From Adineta ricciae (taxonomy: Eukaryota; Rotifera; Eurotatoria; Adinetida; Adinetidae), in contig CAJNOJ010000035.1 of NCBI GenBank assembly GCA_905250025.1, positions 1-64,000 of the forward strand: DNA of 64,000 bases, given 5' to 3'. Positions within the stretch are counted from its first letter, which is position 1. Each line of letters starts with the position of its first letter. Below are positions 1 to 12,901 of the stretch, piece by piece. The translations under genes and the position numbers were made by a program. The notes below the pieces were generated by a model. That model did no database searches. It was not told where the DNA came from and worked only from the letters and a program-made list of their open reading frames with translations.

Positions 1-1591
1 TCAAAATAGAGAATTTCTATTCTTATTCGCTCCATATATGTATACAATGACCTCTCAAGTGTAACCATTGTAAATGTCATCTTTGTTCTCCTTATTGTCA
101 GTTTCTAATTATTTTTCTCTCGCTTTTTTTTTCCTTTCTCAACTAATCCATCGAACAAATGAATAAATTTCGTTTCTAATTCTCAATAATATATTTATGT
201 CTACATGCACACAAGTAAAAAAACACTGAACGGTAGATGGTCTCAAATCATTTCACATTTTTAATTACGCACTATATTACACGCTAGTCAAATAAGAAAG
301 AAAATTTCTAGTTGAAAGCATATACGAAAAAAAACCGTGTACGTTTGCGAGATATCTTACTCGGCTAGTAAATCATCGTATGAACGCGAACGATGTTGTT
401 CGGGATATCGTTGTCTCTGACGTTTTGTTGATGCTTGGTATGAAATTTGTCCAAATGCCATTGTTTAATCTTGGACGAATTCGTGAATTCGAAGAAATAT
501 GTTCGAGAAAAAGAGACACGTATGTGTGTATCAAACAGTCGTTTGCATGGAATAATGAAGAGCGATAACAAGTGTCTGAGCGATATATTATTTTCACGCG
601 AATGAAGCGCAAAAAGAGCCTTCGAAGTTTAACTCTGTTGAGGTACAAAGTGACGATATGAGAGAAACAGCAGGTGATAAATAAGATCGAATGCAAACAA
701 ACGAAACAAACTAGACGTAATATTTCTTCTTTTTCAATTGTACCTCACGCTTCAAAGGAAAAGAAGGTAGAATAAATGTACGGGAGAAAAAAAAAGGAGA
801 CAAGACTCTGTATTTAATACATTGATGCACAGATAGATAGTTTCATGATTGACTGGAAAGGAAAAAAGAAACGAAGAGAAAAAAAGAACCGACAAGTGAA
901 AAGTAGATTGATTATTACAGGTGAAATAATATTTCATAGGCGAATTTTCTTCTCTTTTTTTTCTCGTTTCTTTTTCCTTTTCTGATGCTGGACAATGTTT
1001 GGTCCATTAAGCACTGATTTCATATCATACCTGATCGATCTCATCTAGCAAATATCGACCGAGAGCGAGAGGAAAAAATAAACAATTGATTGTTGGATTC
1101 AAATGTCGTCAAGAACACTGATATGTTGTATTTGGTTTGCTACCGGCAATGACCTTATCAATATGACGGTAGAAAAAGACGGCGGAGAGGGAGAGAAAGA
1201 AAAAAAAAGAAACAGAGGATGATATAACGGTAATGACTCGCAGAAAAATAAGACGCGAGTCTTACGAGATGAAGGACATCAATAAAGAGATAAGTTTTTT
1301 TTTTATCTAAATTAAACAAAAATTCAGATTACATTATCTATGATTTTTTTTGCTAGCGATATAATTAACTTGTTTCGATGTTTATCTCCTGATGTCACAT
1401 TGAGAATGTCAATATTTCGGTTAGAATTGATGATCTCTTTTTTTTTTCTCTCGCAGATACTGATATCGTACAGAGGTCATCTGATTGGAATCTATTTGTA
1501 TGAACGAGCAAAATGTTGTCTCATGTGGCAAAAAACTCATTTCATATGTGAAGATTAGATTGTCTATTAGGAATGCAAATGAGAAGTTTAC
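1..1591. other. no recognisable gene
   Basis: This is AT-rich sequence with many A and T runs. Open frames on both strands around 365-700 have no family resemblance and overlap each other. There is a T-rich stretch followed by CAG near 1440-1457, but no exon I could support follows it. Confidence 0.5.
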
Positions 1592-1885
1592 TTACGGCAG
1601 AAGATTACTTAATAATGAACGTCGTGGATGGTGAACTGTTGCGTAAGTAAGACCTCGTGATTGAGGATGTTGGCTATGTAAAATATCTGAGAACGGTTCG
1701 TTTTGATATTGATTGCGGCGAGCTGATATCGAGTGACTTCCTCGTCCAATGTTCGGAGTTTTAGCAAGTGCTCGAGGCCATCTTGTATAAGATGAAGATG
1801 AATAACCTGTCGCCGTATCATATTGAGAATCTGCGATCGCTGGTGGATTGCGTGGAGGTCGTGATGATGATGCTGGAGACAACAT
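1592..1885 (-). CDS. possible disordered-protein exon, unknown
   Basis: I do not recognise this open frame. It starts at an ATG and encodes 97 residues rich in Ser, Arg, Pro and His, beginning MLSPASSSRPPRNPP, the composition of an intrinsically disordered protein. A GTAAGT donor lies at the end of the frame on the minus strand (complement of 1588-1593), so it may be an exon whose continuation lies at lower coordinates; an open frame exists there (about 1400-1545) but has no distinctive features. A second frame of similar length overlaps it, which weakens the case. Coding potential is suggested only by composition and the donor. Confidence 0.22.
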   Translation of the reverse strand: MLSPASSSRPPRNPPAIADSQYDTATGYSSSSYTRWPRALAKTPNIGRGSHSISARRNQYQNEPFSDILHSQHPQSRGLTYATVHHPRRSLLSNLLP

Positions 1886-2176
1886 TGTTCATAAGACACT
1901 CATACACACACACCCTGACACACAGTCTATGTCTCGTGTCTCCGTTTATGTCCTGACTGGGGCTAGAACGAGAAAAAAGGAATGATCAAGCACTAGTTTG
2001 GTGAACTTTCTCTCTTGTCGAGCACAATTTTTTCTTTTTTTTTTCTCAGCGTTCTTCTTTGTCGCAACCGCACATGCATTTCTTTCCGGTCTAATCATCG
2101 TAATAGAAAAGGAGAAAAAGTAACTCCTATGTTCACAAATTGGTCTCGAAAAAAAAAAACTAATGAATGCTGTCAA

Positions 2177-2419
2177 ATGAATATATCAAAAAAGATGGGC
2201 TCATCAGCAATAGATAAATGTAGAAAAAATCCTTCAGTACTTTTACTCATATATGCACTGATTTGTACTTCAGCTTTGGCGTCTGATGTAATTAATGTAT
2301 CCTATATGTCTATGATGAATGAATGCGAAGACAAAAGAGAAAATAGAAATATGCAAGCGTATCTCATTGAAGTAAACTCAGAGCTTATATTTAATAGAAG
2401 TCGATCTCGTCAAAAATGA
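2177..2419 (+). CDS. possible small secreted protein
   Basis: This is an 80-residue frame starting at ATG 2177, with an alternative ATG at 2195. It has a short charged start, then a hydrophobic run (PSVLLLIYALICTSALA) ending in a plausible signal-peptidase site after ALA. The mature part would be about 45 residues, acidic in the middle and Arg-rich at the end (NRSRSRQK). This is the layout of a small secreted peptide or peptide precursor, but there are no clear dibasic-flanked peptide copies and only two Cys. The frame extends upstream without an ATG, so an unseen 5' exon is possible. I know no family for it. Confidence 0.33.
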   Translation: MNISKKMGSSAIDKCRKNPSVLLLIYALICTSALASDVINVSYMSMMNECEDKRENRNMQAYLIEVNSELIFNRSRSRQK

Positions 2420-3560
2420 TAAAAATCATACATTATCGTAAGTGTCGTAACTGAACATTTTTTACGGTTGAATACATGTGCTTCGCTCGCTCTCGTACGA
2501 GATTCAAACGAAAACTAGACGTCAATAAACGGATTACTTAGTTGAAATTGAAAGTAACAAGTCATATAACTATATATTTCATTTACAAAATCAATCGTGT
2601 TTGTTAAGTAACGGCAAGAGAAAAAGTAAAGCAAAGATTTCGGTTTATTGTCTAGTTTCTTTTATGTAATATCTATTATCAAATATTACTACTCAATTTT
2701 GACTTGTCGGCATCTCTTTACTCGATAGTTAACCATACTTATACGTGATGTTTCGCATGTCATGAACAACTTATTAATCGCTTGAACTATTTAACAGATA
2801 ATCAAATTAGGTTGTAGACAGAATTGATGAGGTAGTATGTATTTCTCAAGTGAGATACTTCAGAAGTTCGATAAACATTTTATTATCCTCGTTGATAAGA
2901 CATGATAAGTTCTTTTCTGCACAGCATTCATTCTCAGTCTTCTTTGTTAAACATCCAAGTACGAAATTAGTCAATGACTAGAATATCAAAATGATTGATC
3001 ACGTATGATTTTATAATTACAGAAAAGAATATATTAATATGTATGCTCTTAAAATATTGCAAATCAAATAGTGAATGATCAATTAGCAACAAGGTCAGAA
3101 GAAGAAAAACCGACGATTGTCTTTTCTTGTTTCGAGAACAAATCCAATAATAGTTCATCAGAAGTTTGTTTGAATGACATGGTTGGCCAAGGTCAAATCA
3201 ATTGAACATTGAAAAGCATCAAACAATTCTATACTTTCTTCCGTAATTCAATTAGGACTTTTTTTTTCAACGTTTCCTGTCGGATCACTCGGCGAGTACA
3301 TGCATTCATATTTGATTAAGAAAGAATTCGCCGTCGTGCAAAATAAGTCTTTCAAGATTCGATTAGATTCACTCGTCATCTCTTTATTACTTGGAATACA
3401 AAGAATGTTGACAAAGTCTGGCTGATTCGTTCGCAGTGCAGAAAAAGAAGTCGATGTGGAAATTTTATTGTAAATGTGTATATTGAATATGTCCGAGGAA
3501 AACTATCGAGACCAGAATATTACGAGAAAAAAAAAGAACACAATGAGAGAGACAATCAGT
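2420..3560. other. no recognisable gene
   Basis: AT-rich sequence without a credible frame or repeat. The right part is probably the 3' untranslated region of the minus-strand twinfilin gene. Confidence 0.5.
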
Positions 3561-5102
3561 TTAGTCATTGGATTCATCGGTTGTTTTCAATAATCTACGA
3601 GGGCCGCGTGAACCTGGTGCTTTCGGTTTAGCAAACGATGATTTAGCCGTGTTTGCCGCAATGTCAGGATGGAGCTGTTGCATGAGATAGTCCGTTGTCA
3701 AATCTGCCGAATCGCAAATTTCCAACTGAACGAAGAGACAATATGGTTGAATAACATATGACTAAACAAACACTTACTTTCTTCTCAAAACTGATTCCGT
3801 ACTTCTTTTCAAGATTTTCTATGACACTTTCTTTGCAACTAGCGTACAGCATTCGTTGTTTGATTTTTGAACCATGTCCAGGAACAGAATACAGAAAAAC
3901 TAAAATCACGTAGGAAGACATTGGCAATTCAGAGAAACTTGTTTCTTTAGCAATTTTACACATTGAATCGATAGGTTGATTATTGTAGTCATGTTTAAAT
4001 CTGTATACATGATATCTTCCTTGTTGACCTGGCAGACATTTTCGAATATGCTCCGGTGTCGCATGAGATTCAGAATGAGATAGCAGAATGCGTTCTGTTT
4101 CATCATCGATTTCCTAAATGAAGTCTTCGTTTTTGCTGAAGTTTAATCAGAAATAAAATGCTTACTAGTTGAATATAATCAACTTGATGCTTTTTAAACA
4201 AATGTATTGCTTCAATAACATTTTCATCGAAGGGAAATGTTAAACCTTGTAAGGTTGGATGACGAGTATCAACACTAATATCTGCAGAAGCCTAAATCAA
4301 ATGTGCATGATTATTCGCAAGAATGAAATAAGGAAGAATTTACTTCGCGTTGTTGAATTTCAAGCATTTCTTCCTCACGCATTGTTCGTGGAGGTGGTGC
4401 ATCTTGAGTGCGTACGTGCTGTTGGAATGAATGACTAGTCATTTCATTCTAATAAATACAAAATTCGAACCGATTGAACTCTTTTCGAATGGAAATTACT
4501 TTTGATGATGCTCGAAATTCCTGGGTAATGTAAGTTAAACCAAATTCTCGTTTTAATGTTGCAACTGTCGATGCATATAACATCCGTTCGCGTACCTGAT
4601 GTGTTAAACAACAACATTAAGATTTACATGAGAAAGAAAACTTCTTTACTGTCGCATCGTCTGGAATATAAGTGATTAGTAACCAATTATGCCCACTCAA
4701 TTCGCTAATTGTGTCTAATCGAACAAAAAAGTAGGCAGGATGTTTGTGGTGAACTAACGGTGGAACCATTTTGTCAAAATCTGTGAAACCAAATGAAAAT
4801 TTCCCTATCTTTTGCACATTAAAATGTTACCTTCGTTGAATGATCGAACGGCATTATGTTCTTCTTTTGCGATAAGTTTTTCTATGATAAAAAAAAGTGT
4901 TTTTTTTCAATGGAAGATTTCAGCTTAATCAAGCGATCAAACCATTCTCGATGACAACAACAACAACTCGTGTATGGCCATCTTTCATATCAGCAAATTT
5001 ATCACGCAGTTGATCAGTCGCTAAACAAAGACGAAGAAGACAATAAAAAAAGATTTTTTTTCATTAATTGCCCATACCGGTAATGCCCGATTGATGAGAC
5101 AT
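3561..5102 (-). CDS. TWF: twinfilin, two-ADF-domain actin regulator
   Basis: Twinfilin binds ADP-actin monomers, caps barbed ends and interacts with capping protein in the cytoplasm. I could join nine exons: 5078-5102, 4943-5020, 4831-4881, 4650-4780, 4500-4595, 4344-4448, 4166-4291, 3778-4113 and 3561-3725, giving about 370 residues (about 350 in vertebrates). The start MSHQSGITATDQLRDKF closely follows the vertebrate N terminus. The first ADF-H domain ends near RERMLYASTVATLKREFG. A linker with a stretch resembling the DTRHPTLQGL of vertebrate twinfilin leads into the second ADF-H domain, which contains GRYHVYRFKH and KQRMLYASCK. The basic tail (GSRGPRRLL) matches the capping-protein/phosphoinositide-binding tail of the family. 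All introns are GT-AG and about 45-70 nt. It is divergent to the ALAS gene, separated by 0.9 kb. Confidence 0.93.
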
Positions 5103-6015
5103 ATCCAACTGATTGACTTACGAATGAATGACAGAGAATATGGGTGAAAGTAAATAATTAGACAAATTCGACCAGTCAGATTCATTCCAACAACGAGCAC
5201 CATCTGTTCGAAGGCATTTATTTCGGAAAGGTTTATGCATTGATTTTTATTCGTTAATTGTTGATGATGATTTTGCGGTTGAGAGCGAGAGAGAGACGAA
5301 AATTGACAGAATTTCATTTGAGTCATTTGCTTGCTTTCAATTATCATTTTCTGAGTAATGTTAATTTACATAAAAGATAAGATTTGAATATGCAATAGCA
5401 TATTTGCGTTGCATGTTGAAGAGCATCTGTAAATACATCTGGTTTATTTGTTTGAGATTTTTCTTCGCATACTGATCTACATACAGTCAGTCTTATAAAT
5501 AAAACCTTTGTACCTGTTCTATATCTGGCTGGAGTTTTTCAAAATTCCCCACATGTCCGTCGGATAGGTCTATTTTCGCACTCTATATCACTCTTTCAGC
5601 TTATAAATAGTGATCAAATCGACATTTGTTTGCTACTCAGATAGGACTATCAGATCTGGGCCAAAATCATGATTCGTATGATTTTACTCGGTTACTTTGT
5701 TTTTAGTGGGTTCTTTGCAAGAGAATTGGCAATGGAAGTTTTCATGCTGAAATCCTCGAAAAGCTATTTCATCGGCTGATTTATTTTCTTCTCAACATTT
5801 GATGATCTCCTGTGTAAGAGGAAGCGCAGGTAAGTGCGAAAAGGAGAGAAAAAAGAAAAAAATTGCTTCCATCACGCAAACAAGACAAAAGCAGAAAAAG
5901 TGTCTAATCATTTCTTACTAATTCTGCTTGATGTCACAACATATTTTCATCAAAGAAAAAAAAGGAGAATACAGGTGAATATTTTTAGACCAGCATATCT
6001 TTTGATACAGAAGCA
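5103..6015. other. divergent intergenic region, TWF/ALAS
   Basis: This region separates two genes transcribed away from each other and so should hold both promoters. I see A-rich runs and a candidate acceptor (tttgatacag) just before the ALAS ATG, compatible with a 5' leader intron or trans-splicing. I found no iron-responsive-element-like hairpin. Confidence 0.4.
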
Positions 6016-8131
6016 ATGTCAGTTTACAAATGTCCGTACTTGGCTCAATTGACCTTACAACAAGTCCGAGCATCAGCACCGTATATTCTCAATACAGGTG
6101 CTGCTTCGTGTCCAATTTTTGGACAATTGGCACGACAAATGTCGACAACAACAACGAATACGGCAACATCGATGAAGGTTTCATCGCCTCCTCCGAGTTT
6201 CGACGAGATCAAAGCCGCTCATGAGAAAATTGCCGAACGAAAACGAATATCGAAAATCAAATTACCAACAACATTGAATTCTTACAATGGAAGTATGTGT
6301 AGAAAGCAGTTTTCTTTAAATATCAATTGTCCTTTTCTTTCTCAAAGTTATCATCTCTACCGAATGTACGGATCTTTCGTGTCCGTTTTTGAAGACAACA
6401 CCTATTGCTCTTCGTCGAGTAAATATGGATCAAGATACAATTGAAGTGAACGGCAAACTAGGTACCACATTTTTCTTCTAGTCGATGTTGTTTGACAAGA
6501 TTTTCTTGTAGGAAAACCAATCCGACCAATGATGGATACCAAGAATTTGTTTGAATACAATACATTCTTTGACGAGAAGATCCAGGCGAAAAAACGCGAT
6601 AATTCCTATCGAATTTTCAAGTGCGTTCAACGAAGAAGTGGTTTATTTCCACAAGCTGAAGAGAAGAAGCATCTTGATGAAGATCGTGATTCTCGTACGA
6701 TGACAGTATGGTGCAGCAACGATTACTTAGGTTTAAGTCAACATCCCGAACTGAAGAAAGCTGTCATGTAAGTATTTTCTGAAATGTTCTATCATGTGAG
6801 AAACTTCTTCAAGCGTCGATAGGAAACAGTACTCTCAAATTAGTTTCCACTTTTCATTTTTGTTTCTTTTTAGTAATGCAGTTACTGCACATGGTTCTGG
6901 TTCCGGTGGCACACGGAATATATCAGGAACGAGTCCATTGCACGAAAAACTCGAACAACAGTTAGCTCGTCTCCATCAAAAGGAATCAGCTCTGTTATTT
7001 ACTTCTTGTTATGTGGCTAATGATACGACACTGTATACATTAGCAAAAGGCTTACCGAACTGTCACATCCTGTCGGATAGCGGAAATCATGCATCAATGA
7101 TCCAAGGTATACGGAATAGTCAAGTGCCAAAGCATATTTTTCGACATAATGATGTCGAACATTTGGAAGAATTATTGAAAAAAATTCCACGACATATACC
7201 GAAGATTGTCGCCTTCGAAACAGTTCACTCAATGGATGGTATTGTTGCATGACCTGTTATAGAGATCAATACATAATGTGATGTGATTTAGGTTCAATTT
7301 GTAATTTGGAAGCCATGCTAGATGTTGCTCGTGCATATGGTTCCATTACATTCATTGATGAAGTACACGCTGTTGGTTTATATGGTGATAATGGCGCAGG
7401 CATCGGTGAGCGTGATCATCTGCTTCATAAAATGGATATCATCTCTGGTACACTTGGTGAGTAAATGAATTTTTATCGAAGGAAAAACTCCACGGGAAAC
7501 TCGTTATGTAGGTAAAGCATTTGGGAGCATTGGCGGTTATATAGCTGGCAGTGCGAAAATGACCGATTTCATTCGCAGTTATGGTTCAGGTTTCATTTTC
7601 ACAACATCAATGCCGCCTACAGTTTTAGCTAGCGCCTTAGCTGCAATTAAGGTACGAATGGATGAGTGGAAACATTGAATGATATGAGTTTCGTTTAGAT
7701 TTCTATGAGTGACGAAGGTCGCACACTACGACGTAAGCAACAAGAAAATGTCCGTGAATTACGATCGAAATTAATCGATGCTGGTCTCCCAGTAATGATG
7801 TCACCCAGCCACATCATTCCAATTCACGTATGACAGCGAACTTGTCAATCCTTTTTTTTTCGATATCTACTTCTAATTTCAGGTGGGCAATGCTGCACTT
7901 GCTACACTTTTGTGCAACCATTTGCTCGATCGACACTCAATCTACATTCAATCGATTAATTATCCAACTGTTGAACGTGGAACTGAACGTTTACGTATTG
8001 CCGCGACACCGTATCACACCAGTGAAATGATTGATCAATTAGTCGAAGCATTGACACAGGTTTGGAAGGATGTTGGTCTTAGTTTAAAAGACATTGAACA
8101 GCAATCTGGCATCGTGCGACATCACAATTAA
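6016..8131 (+). CDS. ALAS: 5-aminolevulinate synthase, mitochondrial
   Basis: This PLP enzyme condenses glycine with succinyl-CoA to 5-aminolevulinate, the first and rate-limiting step of animal heme synthesis, in the mitochondrial matrix. Eight exons (6016-6292, 6348-6461, 6512-6767, 6874-7238, 7292-7456, 7512-7651, 7699-7827, 7883-8131) give 564 residues, close to vertebrate ALAS2 (587). The N terminus is presequence-like and contains three Cys-Pro motifs: KCPYL at residues 5-9, SCPIF near residue 32 and SCPFL encoded by exon 2, as in the heme-regulatory motifs of vertebrate ALAS. The catalytic domain begins near [11 protein letters not shown] and includes [16 protein letters not shown]-like [12 protein letters not shown], the [10 protein letters not shown] aspartate region and SGTLGKAFG with the PLP-binding lysine. 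All introns are 47-106 nt. Confidence 0.96.
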
Positions 8132-8830
8132 CGCCGAATGAAAATATCGAACTTTTCTTTTTGTCCTTGAACCAGTTGTTTAATTGTAAGAGAGAAAAAA
8201 AATCAGTCTTTATGTAAATGTCAGTAGAGGTCGTCTAAATTTCCGTTTTTATTCCTTCTATGCTCCTATCGCATCTTTTTCGCCTATGGATCCGTCCTTA
8301 GGTGAGTGTTTTGTGTTTTTTCATCGAATTTCTAAGATGCAAATAAACATAAAACATCTTACAACTCGAACCAATGTACGATCGTGTATTCCGTTAGAAA
8401 TTGATCGCAACAACTGCCAGTCGGAAGCAAGTAACAGAAAAGTCTTTATGACTCATATCTCACATTGTGACTTTGTTTGCATTCATTTTGTTAAAAAGAA
8501 GGAAAGAAAACGGCATCGATTAAAAAAAATACAAAAAAAAATGAGCAAATCACAGTTATAACTCTGTTGAATCGATTAGGTTTTTTCCACGAATGCACAT
8601 GATAGAAAAATATACGTTGTGAAGTATGGCTTCGTGTATGTACGTATATAGCTTCTTTATTATTATCGACAAAACGTTCTTTTTTTTCTCTCTCTCTTTC
8701 CTTTTATATATTTCATCCTACTCAACGTGTCCTTGTACATATTTAGTGTATACTGTTTTATTACGCATTCTATTTTCCAGATTTATTAGTCAGGTGACGA
8801 TCCATTGTACCGTTTTCTGATATTACAATA
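8132..8830. other. intergenic, ALAS 3' region / AMPD leader
   Basis: A 700-bp spacer with no credible gene. An open frame at 8286-8561 is Lys-rich and featureless and is probably chance. T-rich tracts followed by CAG lie near 8770-8795, a candidate 5' leader acceptor for AMPD. Confidence 0.4.
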
Positions 8831-11800
8831 ATGAATACGGATTCAAATGATCCAAATGAAGAAATTACTGCTGGTCATCGACAAGCACCGATCTCAAATC
8901 AGGAGTGGAATCGACAGACAACTGTCGATGCACGAAATGTGCTTCAAACTCAACTATCCAGTGCTTCTGGTGAATCGTCTCAGCAACTCCAAGAACAACG
9001 AACCGTTATAAGTGAATTGAATTGACTACGATCTTCTCAGCAGTTCGACTGTCTATTTTAGTGAACAAAAAACCTGTCTATCCAATGTATGTTATTCATC
9101 CTGAGGCAATTCCATCACTGAACGAAGTTTCTGATGAACTAAAAAGACGTCGTCATATACGTTTTGTCGACCCATTAGCGATGGAAACGTTCGAAGGTGA
9201 TATACCACTTGAAACGGCTAGTTCATTGCAAGACGAAATTCAGCGTGCTGTACAAAACCGGTTTGTTAGAAGCGAATAAGTTTTCGCACCGTATCCGATC
9301 TGAAATTTTGTAGGGCATCGCAAGATGAGAATACCGATCAAGAGCATAACGATAATGTACCATCAAATGCTGAGAGTTTATTTCAACCAGTAACAAGTTC
9401 GGATCAAACAGATAACTTGTTTAAATATCTTCAACAACACTCATTTGGCCTAAGTACAGGGTCCTCTGACCGTCAGAATATTTCTCAATTATTTCAACGA
9501 ATTCGAATAACGGGAGACTTTCATGACATGTGTCATATTGAAGATTTAGACGAATCGGTGGCTCCATTACTTCGTGCTTTACTTATACGAGAAAAGTATA
9601 GTTTGAAACTCACGTCAAATAGTTTTTCAATCACTTTCTCTTACACTCTCAAAGGTATATGATCTTCAGTTTACAATCTTATCCAACTGTCGTCGCACAA
9701 TTTTTGACACGAACGTTGCAATCCGACGAACAATCACGCCGTCCATCCAGCGTTGGTTTCCATCCTACTTTTGGTTTGTATGACCGCTTGATCTTCGTTT
9801 GATGCGTGTTTTTTGCTTCTTATCTGTATCTCTTTTGAACTGATATTTGTTTGCGTGTGTGTGCGTGTGCTTGCCGTGAAACCTTCTTTTTATTTAGGCC
9901 TTCTACAAAGAGTGAATGCTGTTACTTTTAGCGAAGGGTTACACCAAAAGCTTAATGAATCTGCATCTTCACATACGATCTCACGACAAATAACAATTGA
10001 TGACACTAACGAAGATGATTCTGGTATTTCGCTTCTTCATCTAACATTAGCCTAACATCTATTTTGTTATCCGTATCGAAATGCTTATCTATATCTTTGT
10101 TTTGCTAGACGATTCTCATCCATTCCATCCACCAGTGATAAAACGTAAGGATGCGTTCAACCTTCCGTTACTTCCGCCAGTGGATATGTGTGTGAAAGTG
10201 GAAAAAGGTATTCCATCAGCTTACATCTTGAACGATGAGAAGGAATGGGTATCAGCTGAGTATCCAACTATCGATCGTGATCAATTTATTGATGATTACA
10301 CACTTTTATCGGCAATGATTACCGATGGACCGTTGAAATCATTCTGCTATCGTCGTTTACAATATTTAAAATCCAAATTCGAGCTGCACTGTTTACTCAA
10401 TGAAGTTAGAGAATGGGCAGCAATCAAAGCAACTCCGCATCGTGACTTCTATAATGTTCGCAAAGTCGATGCACATATTCATGCAGCATCATCAATGAAT
10501 CAGAAGCATTTATTACGGTTCATGAAGAAAAAACTGCGAACATCCGGCGATATGTATGTGCATAAAACAAAAGATGGACGACTGATGACATTGAAAGAAG
10601 TTTTCGATGAATTGCATATCACAGCTTACGATTTAAGTGTCGATATGCTCGGTGTACACGCAGTAAGTAATTCGAATGTTGATAAGGAAGTTGTAGAAGA
10701 TTTTTTTTTTCGCAGGATCGAAATACATTTCAACGCTTTGATCGTTTCAACGCGAAATACAATCCACTCGGTCAGAGTATCTTACGGTAGTGTGTATAGA
10801 ATTGATGGAATAGTATTCTATTTGACTTCTCTTCGATATAGGGAAATATTTTTGAAGACTGATAATTATATCGAAGGTGTTTTCTTTGCTGATCTATTAA
10901 AAGTAGCTTCTATTTGAAAATAATTATACGCTTTAGTTGAATCTTCGCTTGTAGGAAGTCATATGTGATCTAGAAGATAGTAAATATCAACATGCTGAAC
11001 CTCGGCTATCAATCTATGGCAAAAGTATGGATGAATGGGATAAGTTAGCGAAATGGGCGATAGTTAATACAATGTATTCAGCTAATGTCAATTGGATGGT
11101 TCAAATTCCTCGTCTTTAGTATGTTGAATTTGTTTAATTTCAAATTCAAAAGTATCTCTCCTTAGTAATGTTTATCGTTCAAATGGTATTATAAAAAATT
11201 TTCAAGAATTTCTAACCAATCTCTTCAAACCATTGTTCGACGCGACAATTAATCCTCAATCCCATCCCGAACTATTTCGTTTTATGCATCATCTAACTGG
11301 TTTTGATTCAGTTGACGATGAAACCAAACCTGAACGACCGGTTCTTACCACGGATATGCCATATCCAGAAGAATGGAATACGAACGATAATCCACCTTAT
11401 GTTTACTATTTAGTAAGATGAATAATGGAAAACATTTGTCATGTACATGATCAGTGTGTATTTTAGTTTTATATGTATGCAAATATTATGACGTTGAATC
11501 AACTACGAAGGTAATTTTTGCTCTCTGTTCGAATTAGCTTTTAAACTCTTTCTTTTTAGGGCGCGAGGTTTGAATACATTTCAATTTCGTCCACATTGTG
11601 GTGAAGCAGGTGCTGTGACACATCTCGTCACAGCATATATGGTTGCAGAGAATATTGCTCACGGCTTGCTGCTGCGCAAAGTCTGTATAGGTATGCTTGA
11701 TGTTAGATAACTTCATGTCTATTGGTGTTTTAGTCGCCTGTTTTACAATATTTGTTTTATCTATGTCAAATTGGTATTGCTATGTCACCATTGAGTAATA

Positions 11801-12531
11801 ATTCTTTATTTATTAACTACAATCGTAATCCAATGTTAGAATATTTCGAACGCGGCCTGTGTGTATCGTTATCCACAGATGATCCAATGCAATTTCATTT
11901 CACTAAAGTTTGATTTGTGAATAGTATTGAAAATGAAGTCAACTAGTTTCTCTTAGGAACCATTGATGGAAGAATATTCTATTGCTGCTCAAGTATGGAA
12001 ATTGTCAGCTGTTGATATGTGTGAATTAGCACGTAATTCCGTACTAATGAGTGGATTTTCTCATGAAGTAAATGAAAAAAACAAACCAATCTGATATGTC
12101 GACTTTATACGCGATCGTTTCTAGGTGAAAATGTATTGGCTTGGGCCAGATTATCTAGAACCAGGAATTGTAGGGAATGATATTCGTCGCACAAATGTAC
12201 CAGCGATTCGCATTGCTTATCGCTTTGAAGCATGGCGTGAAGAACTGCGTTTGATCGCTCTTGCATATAAGAGTCGACAAGAGGTATTGTTTATTAAAGA
12301 TAAAAGGTAGCACAACTTCCGTGCAAACTGTACTTTTAGAGAAAAGAACATCAACGAGTCGCGAATCAGACGTCAAGCAAGGAAGCATCAGCATCATCGC
12401 CAAATCAAGAGCATATTCGTAAGAGATTGATCCGTTTTGAATTTCAATTCATCTATTTTTTATTTTCAGCTAATGGGAATCAACAATCAGCCGACAATAA
12501 AAATTCCAATCTCGGTAAAATCAATGAATAA
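8831..12531 (+). CDS. AMPD: AMP deaminase
   Basis: It converts AMP to IMP plus ammonia in the cytosol (purine nucleotide cycle). About 17 short exons give roughly 915 residues, near vertebrate AMPD2. The N-terminal 250 residues are variable and Ser/Gln-rich; the [11 protein letters not shown]-like region and [15 protein letters not shown] follow, where HIH is the first zinc ligand pair. The MNQKHLLRF phosphate-site helix, [18 protein letters not shown] and [17 protein letters not shown] (catalytic Asp pair and zinc Asp) come next, and the family C-terminal block [13 protein letters not shown]. One intron needs a GTCTGT donor (near 11681) to keep the LLRK-PVLQY junction. The stop is in a last exon starting near 12471. 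It lies head-to-tail behind ALAS. Confidence 0.95.
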
Positions 12532-12901
12532 TATTACCGAACTTTATTCTCTACTTCCTTTCATCATCCAGTTGTATATTATAATTATACATCATATTCT
12601 CTCTAATAAATACTGTTCCCAGATAGAACTTTCATTTATATCAAATTGCCAGCTTCTCGTAGTATCGTGAAGTGTAACGCAGAACGATAAGATCTATAGA
12701 AATAATCTATCGAAAACATGTGACTTTCGTCGTGTCAAATTTTATCATTTCGTTATCGTTCTCTCTGTTAGTTGTTTTCGATTTCGTCGTTCTCCGCCCT
12801 ATTATTAAAAAGAAGAAAAACGAAAGAGAAAAAATGCGTTACATTTGATAACGTACCTTTTCTACTTGTATACTGACATTACATTTTGATTTTAAAAAAG
12901 T
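12532..12901. other. intergenic spacer before ACSF2 copy A
   Basis: AT-rich, no gene seen. It shows no similarity to the sequence before copy B (14100-14248), although the two coding regions are nearly identical from the ATG onward. Confidence 0.5.

Noticed and set aside
5103-6015. Iron-responsive element before ALAS
   Set aside because: I found no CAGTG-type loop on a matching stem in the leader region.
8286-8561. 91-codon frame between ALAS and AMPD
   Set aside because: Lys-rich, no motif, no splice partners, and it sits in probable untranslated sequence.
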